Program-made: the position numbers and the translations under genes
Part shown: one piece after another, positions 20,791 to 22,996 of the stretch
Numbering within the stretch: the stretch's first letter is position 1
How the letters are laid out: every line of letters starts with the position of its first letter
Assembly (NCBI GenBank): GCA_965652025.1
Contig: CBFGTM010000056.1
Coordinates: 1-22,996, forward strand
DNA length: 22,996 bases
Origin: CAVVWJ01 sp965652025
GTDB taxonomy: Bacteria > Gemmatimonadota > Gemmatimonadetes > Gemmatimonadales > GWC2-71-9
Reading direction: 5' to 3'
Notes under the pieces: model-generated
Told to the model about the DNA's origin: nothing
Databases searched by the model: none
Seen by the model: only the letters and a program-made list of their open reading frames with translations

Positions 20791-21476
20791 CGGTACCCCG
20801 CCGTTTCCAGCCGCACGCCCGGCCCCATGGTGCTGGAGACGGTAGCCGAGCGGATGTAGGTGCCCTTGGCTGCTGCTGGCTTGGCCCGGGCGATGGTGTC
20901 CATGAAGGCCTGCACGTTGGCTGCCAGCTGATCCGGGGAGAACGACACCTTGCCCACCGGCGCATGGACGTTCCCACTCTTGTCCACCCGGAACTCGATC
21001 TTGCCGGCCTTGATCTCCCTGACGGCCCGCCCCACATCCATCGTGACCGTGCCGGCCTTGGGGTTGGGCATCAGCCCGCGAGGACCCAGCACCCGTCCCA
21101 ACTGGCCGAGCTGACCCATGACGTCAGGGGTTGCCACAATGACGTCACAATCCAGCCAGCCGTCTTTGATCTTCTGGATATATTCGACACCGACGAAGTC
21201 GGCCCCGGCTGCCTCCGCTTCCCGTACCCGGTCGCCCTGGGTTATCACTAACACACGAACCGACTTTCCGGTTCCATGGGGGAGGACAACGGTCCCCCGG
21301 ACCACCTGGTCGGCGTGCCGGGGGTCTACTCCCAGGTTGACGGCCACATCGACGGTTTCGTCGAACTTGGCAAAGGAGGAACCCTTCACCAGAGACACCG
21401 CCTCTGGAATGGCGTATTGGCGGGTACGATCCACCTTGGCCACCGCGGCGCGGAACTTCTTGCCCCTGGTAGCCAT
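20787..21476 (-). CDS. rplA: 50S ribosomal protein L1
   Basis: The 229-residue product has the normal length for L1, which forms the mobile L1 stalk at the ribosomal E site. In many bacteria L1 also represses translation of its own mRNA. The signature LGRVLGPRGLMPNPK is at 126-140, and domain 2 surrounds residues 70-155. Its ATG shares one base with the TGA of rplK (TGATG), and its own TGA overlaps the rplJ start, so rplK-rplA-rplJ form a continuous coupled unit. Confidence 0.97.
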   Translation of the reverse strand: MATRGKKFRAAVAKVDRTRQYAIPEAVSLVKGSSFAKFDETVDVAVNLGVDPRHADQVVRGTVVLPHGTGKSVRVLVITQGDRVREAEAAGADFVGVEYIQKIKDGWLDCDVIVATPDVMGQLGQLGRVLGPRGLMPNPKAGTVTMDVGRAVREIKAGKIEFRVDKSGNVHAPVGKVSFSPDQLAANVQAFMDTIARAKPAAAKGTYIRSATVSSTMGPGVRLETAGYR

Positions 21477-21901
21477 CAGTCCACCACCTCCAGCCCCATG
21501 GAGCGCGCGGTCCCCGCGATCATCCGCATGGCACTATCCAAGTCGGCGGCGTTGAGATCGGCCATCTTGATCTCGGCGATCTTCTTGACCTGAGCCCGGG
21601 TTACCCGGCCGACCTTGGTGCGGTTGGGCTGTCCACTCCCCTTCTCGATGCCCGCCTCCTTCAGAAGCAGGTTGGGCGCCGGGGGGGTCTTGGTAATGAA
21701 GGTGAATGTCCGATCGGCGAAAATCGTCACCACAACCGGGATAACCATCCCGGACTGGCTCTGGGTCCGCGCGTTGAACTGCTTCACGAACTCCATGATG
21801 TTGACGCCATGGGGCCCAAGGGCGGTGCCCACCGGCGGCGCCGGCGTTGCCGCTCCAGCCGGGACCTGCAGCTTGACCATGGCGTTGATCTTCTTTGCCA
21901 T
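21476..21901 (-). CDS. rplK: 50S ribosomal protein L11
   Basis: The 141-residue product is L11, which with 23S rRNA forms the GTPase-associated centre and is needed for RelA activation. The N-terminal domain has the Pro-rich PAGAATPAPPVGTALGPHG (about 14-32), where thiostrepton-resistance changes occur in other species; the prolines are intact. The C-terminal rRNA-binding domain contains KVGRVTRAQVKKIAEIK. A strong AGGAGGTAAG lies directly before the ATG. The 83-nt spacer from nusG contains two hairpins. Confidence 0.97.
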   Translation of the reverse strand: MAKKINAMVKLQVPAGAATPAPPVGTALGPHGVNIMEFVKQFNARTQSQSGMVIPVVVTIFADRTFTFITKTPPAPNLLLKEAGIEKGSGQPNRTKVGRVTRAQVKKIAEIKMADLNAADLDSAMRMIAGTARSMGLEVVD

Positions 21902-21916
21902 CTTACCTCCTGTAGC

Positions 21917-21963
21917 GTCAGCCCCTTAGGGTGACTCCCGCGATGACCCGCGCGGTGGCGGGA
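21917..21963 (-). promoter_or_regulatory. Two hairpins in the nusG-rplK spacer, candidate L1 control site
   Basis: A 7-bp stem with one bulged base spans 21917-21935 (GTCACCC with GGG-C-TGAC on the minus strand, loop TAAG). Next to it TCCCGC (21936-21941) pairs with GCGGGA (21958-21963). The first ends 15 nt before the rplK start codon, the place where L1 binds its own mRNA in E. coli and other bacteria. The assignment is positional; I could not verify a match to the 23S rRNA L1 site. Confidence 0.4.
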
Positions 21964-21984
21964 AACAGTCCTGACTCTAGACCG

Positions 21985-22527
21985 CTAGTGTCCGCGCAAT
22001 TGCAAGTAATCCAACTCGACTGCCGTCGGCCGGCCGAACAGACTCACCGTCACCCGGACTTTCCCTTTGTCGGCCAGGACTTCCTCCACCGTGCCGCTGA
22101 AGTCGGAGAACGGCCCTTCGGTAATCTCGACCACCTGTCCGATGAGGAACGGAATCTCTTCCTTGGGCTCGGCCTCGGCTACAGCCTCGGCGATGCCCAG
22201 GAGCCGGTTGACCTCGTCCTGCCGGAGCGGCTGGGGCATCTTGCCGGTGCCCACGAACTTGATCACGCCCTGGATACTATTGACCACGTGCAGGGCCTCC
22301 TGGCTCATGGCCATTTCAACCAACACGTAGCCCGGGTAGAGCTTCCGCTCCACATTGACCTTCTTGCCGTTCTTGATCTCGATCACTTCCTGAACCGGCA
22401 CCAGGGCCTGGCGGATCAGCTTTGCTTCGGCCGGACGCGGATCCTCCTCGATTCGGCGCTGTAACAGGCCCCGAACCTTGTTTTCGTGCCCGGCCGTCGT
22501 TTGTATCGCGTACCAGCGGTATTCCAT
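21985..22527 (-). CDS. nusG: Transcription termination/antitermination factor NusG
   Basis: The 180-residue product has the two-domain NusG layout. The NGN domain (about 1-115) begins YRWYAIQTTAGHENKV and contains YPGYVLVEM (64-72), the face that binds the RNA polymerase clamp. The KOW domain (about 127-178) includes VVEITEGPFSDFSGTVEEV and binds Rho or S10. NusG raises elongation rate and couples transcription to translation. The start has AGGA overlapping the secE stop codon region, and the genes are 7 nt apart in the usual secE-nusG-rplK order. Confidence 0.97.
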   Translation of the reverse strand: MEYRWYAIQTTAGHENKVRGLLQRRIEEDPRPAEAKLIRQALVPVQEVIEIKNGKKVNVERKLYPGYVLVEMAMSQEALHVVNSIQGVIKFVGTGKMPQPLRQDEVNRLLGIAEAVAEAEPKEEIPFLIGQVVEITEGPFSDFSGTVEEVLADKGKVRVTVSLFGRPTAVELDYLQLRGH

Positions 22528-22534
22528 CTATGTC

Positions 22535-22777
22535 CTAGCGCGCGAGTCGCGCGATTCCCCCAACGAGAATCAGTTGGAGCAGCCAGTCCAGGAGACCGAT
22601 CGTGATCCCCAGCAGAATGGAGAGCACGATGATCATCCGAGTGGCCTTGATCAGCTCGGGTCTAGTGGGCCAGGTGACCTTCTTGAGCTCGTCGCGGACG
22701 GCCGCAAGAAAACCCAGAGTACGGGGCACCCAGCCGATCAGTTTGTTCGACCGCTGGCTGACCTGCGCTGTATCCAT
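22535..22777 (-). CDS. secE: Preprotein translocase subunit SecE
   Basis: The 80-residue product is the short, single-span form of SecE, which clamps the SecY channel. The conserved amphipathic segment FLAAVRDELKKVTWPTRPEL (23-42) precedes one membrane helix at about 48-75. It starts 2 nt after the rpmG stop, and AAGGAG within the end of rpmG serves as ribosome-binding site. No tRNA-Trp gene lies between rpmG and secE. Confidence 0.96.
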   Translation of the reverse strand: MDTAQVSQRSNKLIGWVPRTLGFLAAVRDELKKVTWPTRPELIKATRMIIVLSILLGITIGLLDWLLQLILVGGIARLAR

Positions 22778-22779
22778 GC

Positions 22780-22932
22780 CTACTTGGACTCCTTGTGCAC
22801 CCGGTGGGTATCACACCGGGGGCAGTATTTCCGCCGCTCCACCCGCTCCGGGTGCTTCCGCTTGTTCTTGTCAGTAAAGAAGTTGCGGTTTTTGCACTCG
22901 GTGCACTCGAGAATGATTTTGTCTCTCGGCAC
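22780..22932 (-). CDS. rpmG: 50S ribosomal protein L33, zinc-binding form
   Basis: This 50-residue gene starts with GTG at 22932-22930, read as MPRDKIILECTECKNRN, and ends in TAG at 22780. AGGAC lies 6 nt before the start. Two CxxC pairs (C10/C13 and C37/C40) form the zinc ribbon, making this the C+ type of L33; some bacteria also carry a C- paralogue induced by zinc starvation. It lies 8 nt after tuf and 2 nt before secE, the usual tuf-rpmG-secE-nusG order. Confidence 0.96.
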   Translation of the reverse strand: MPRDKIILECTECKNRNFFTDKNKRKHPERVERRKYCPRCDTHRVHKESK

Positions 22933-22940
22933 TGACCGTC

Positions 22941-22996
22941 CTATTTCAGAATCTTGGTGACGACGCCGGCGCCCACCGTCCGGCCCCCTTCGCGGA
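22941..22996 (-). CDS. tuf: Elongation factor Tu, 3' end only (enters from beyond the window)
   Basis: The last 17 codons plus the TAG stop (22943-22941) are present. They read REGGRTVGAGVVTKILK, the standard C-terminal end of EF-Tu domain III. The rest lies beyond the right edge. It starts the tuf-rpmG-secE-nusG block. Because the left-edge tuf fragment holds only the 5' end, the two copies cannot be compared within this window. Confidence 0.95.
   Translation of the reverse strand, partial: REGGRTVGAGVVTKILK

Overview
The window is a high-GC chromosomal segment from a Gram-negative bacterium. Its backbone is the transcription/translation housekeeping cluster on the minus strand, interrupted by a plus-strand block of envelope and secretion genes. 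Read right to left along the minus strand, the order is the 3' end of one tuf gene, rpmG, secE, nusG, rplK, rplA, rplJ, rplL, rpoB, rpoC; then the plus-strand block; then rpsL, rpsG, fusA and the 5' end of a second tuf gene. Gemmatimonadota is the best guess for the phylum. It rests on GC content, an SI3-type insertion in RpoC, an enlarged RpoB, and a large zinc metalloprotease of the DUF5117/DUF4953 type next to secreted proteins. This is moderate-confidence inference, because no rRNA gene is present.

Region 1 (1-3.5 kb, minus): rpsL-rpsG-fusA-tuf. A good sigma70-type promoter lies upstream of rpsL (TTGACC-17-TACTTT) and a second one between rpsG and fusA (TTGACA-16-TATTTT). The second gives fusA a leader of about 200 nt containing hairpins.

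Region 2 (3.7-10.5 kb, plus): a predicted lipoprotein zinc metalloprotease, a 51-residue single-helix membrane microprotein, a two-gene ABC-2 transporter (ATPase and permease overlapping by 8 nt), a Cys-rich predicted lipoprotein of unknown family ending in a strong terminator, and a small exported protein resembling DUF1579. Nothing in the sequence shows a joint function, although the first four genes are closely spaced and may be co-transcribed.

Region 3 (10.6-23.0 kb, minus): rpoC-rpoB-rplL-rplJ-rplA-rplK-nusG-secE-rpmG-tuf, tightly packed. rplK/rplA overlap by 1 nt and rplA/rplJ by 4 nt. The rplL-rpoB gap of 180 nt begins with a hairpin directly at the rplL stop codon.

The most unusual signal is not a protein. 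Three genes (rpsG, rpoC and the DUF1579-like gene) end in a tandem octamer of the form TARGCGGG, whose first three bases are the gene's own stop codon. Because the period is 8, three copies place stop codons in all three reading frames. Each array is followed by a hairpin or terminator. At the convergent rpoC/DUF1579-like junction the two opposing arrays form a 21-bp perfect inverted repeat around a bidirectional terminator. Other points of interest are a natural Asn at the E. coli RpoB His526 position, an insertion of about 155 residues in RpoB, and tuf copies in direct orientation bracketing the window. I found no CRISPR array, tRNA, rRNA, insertion sequence, prophage or defence system.
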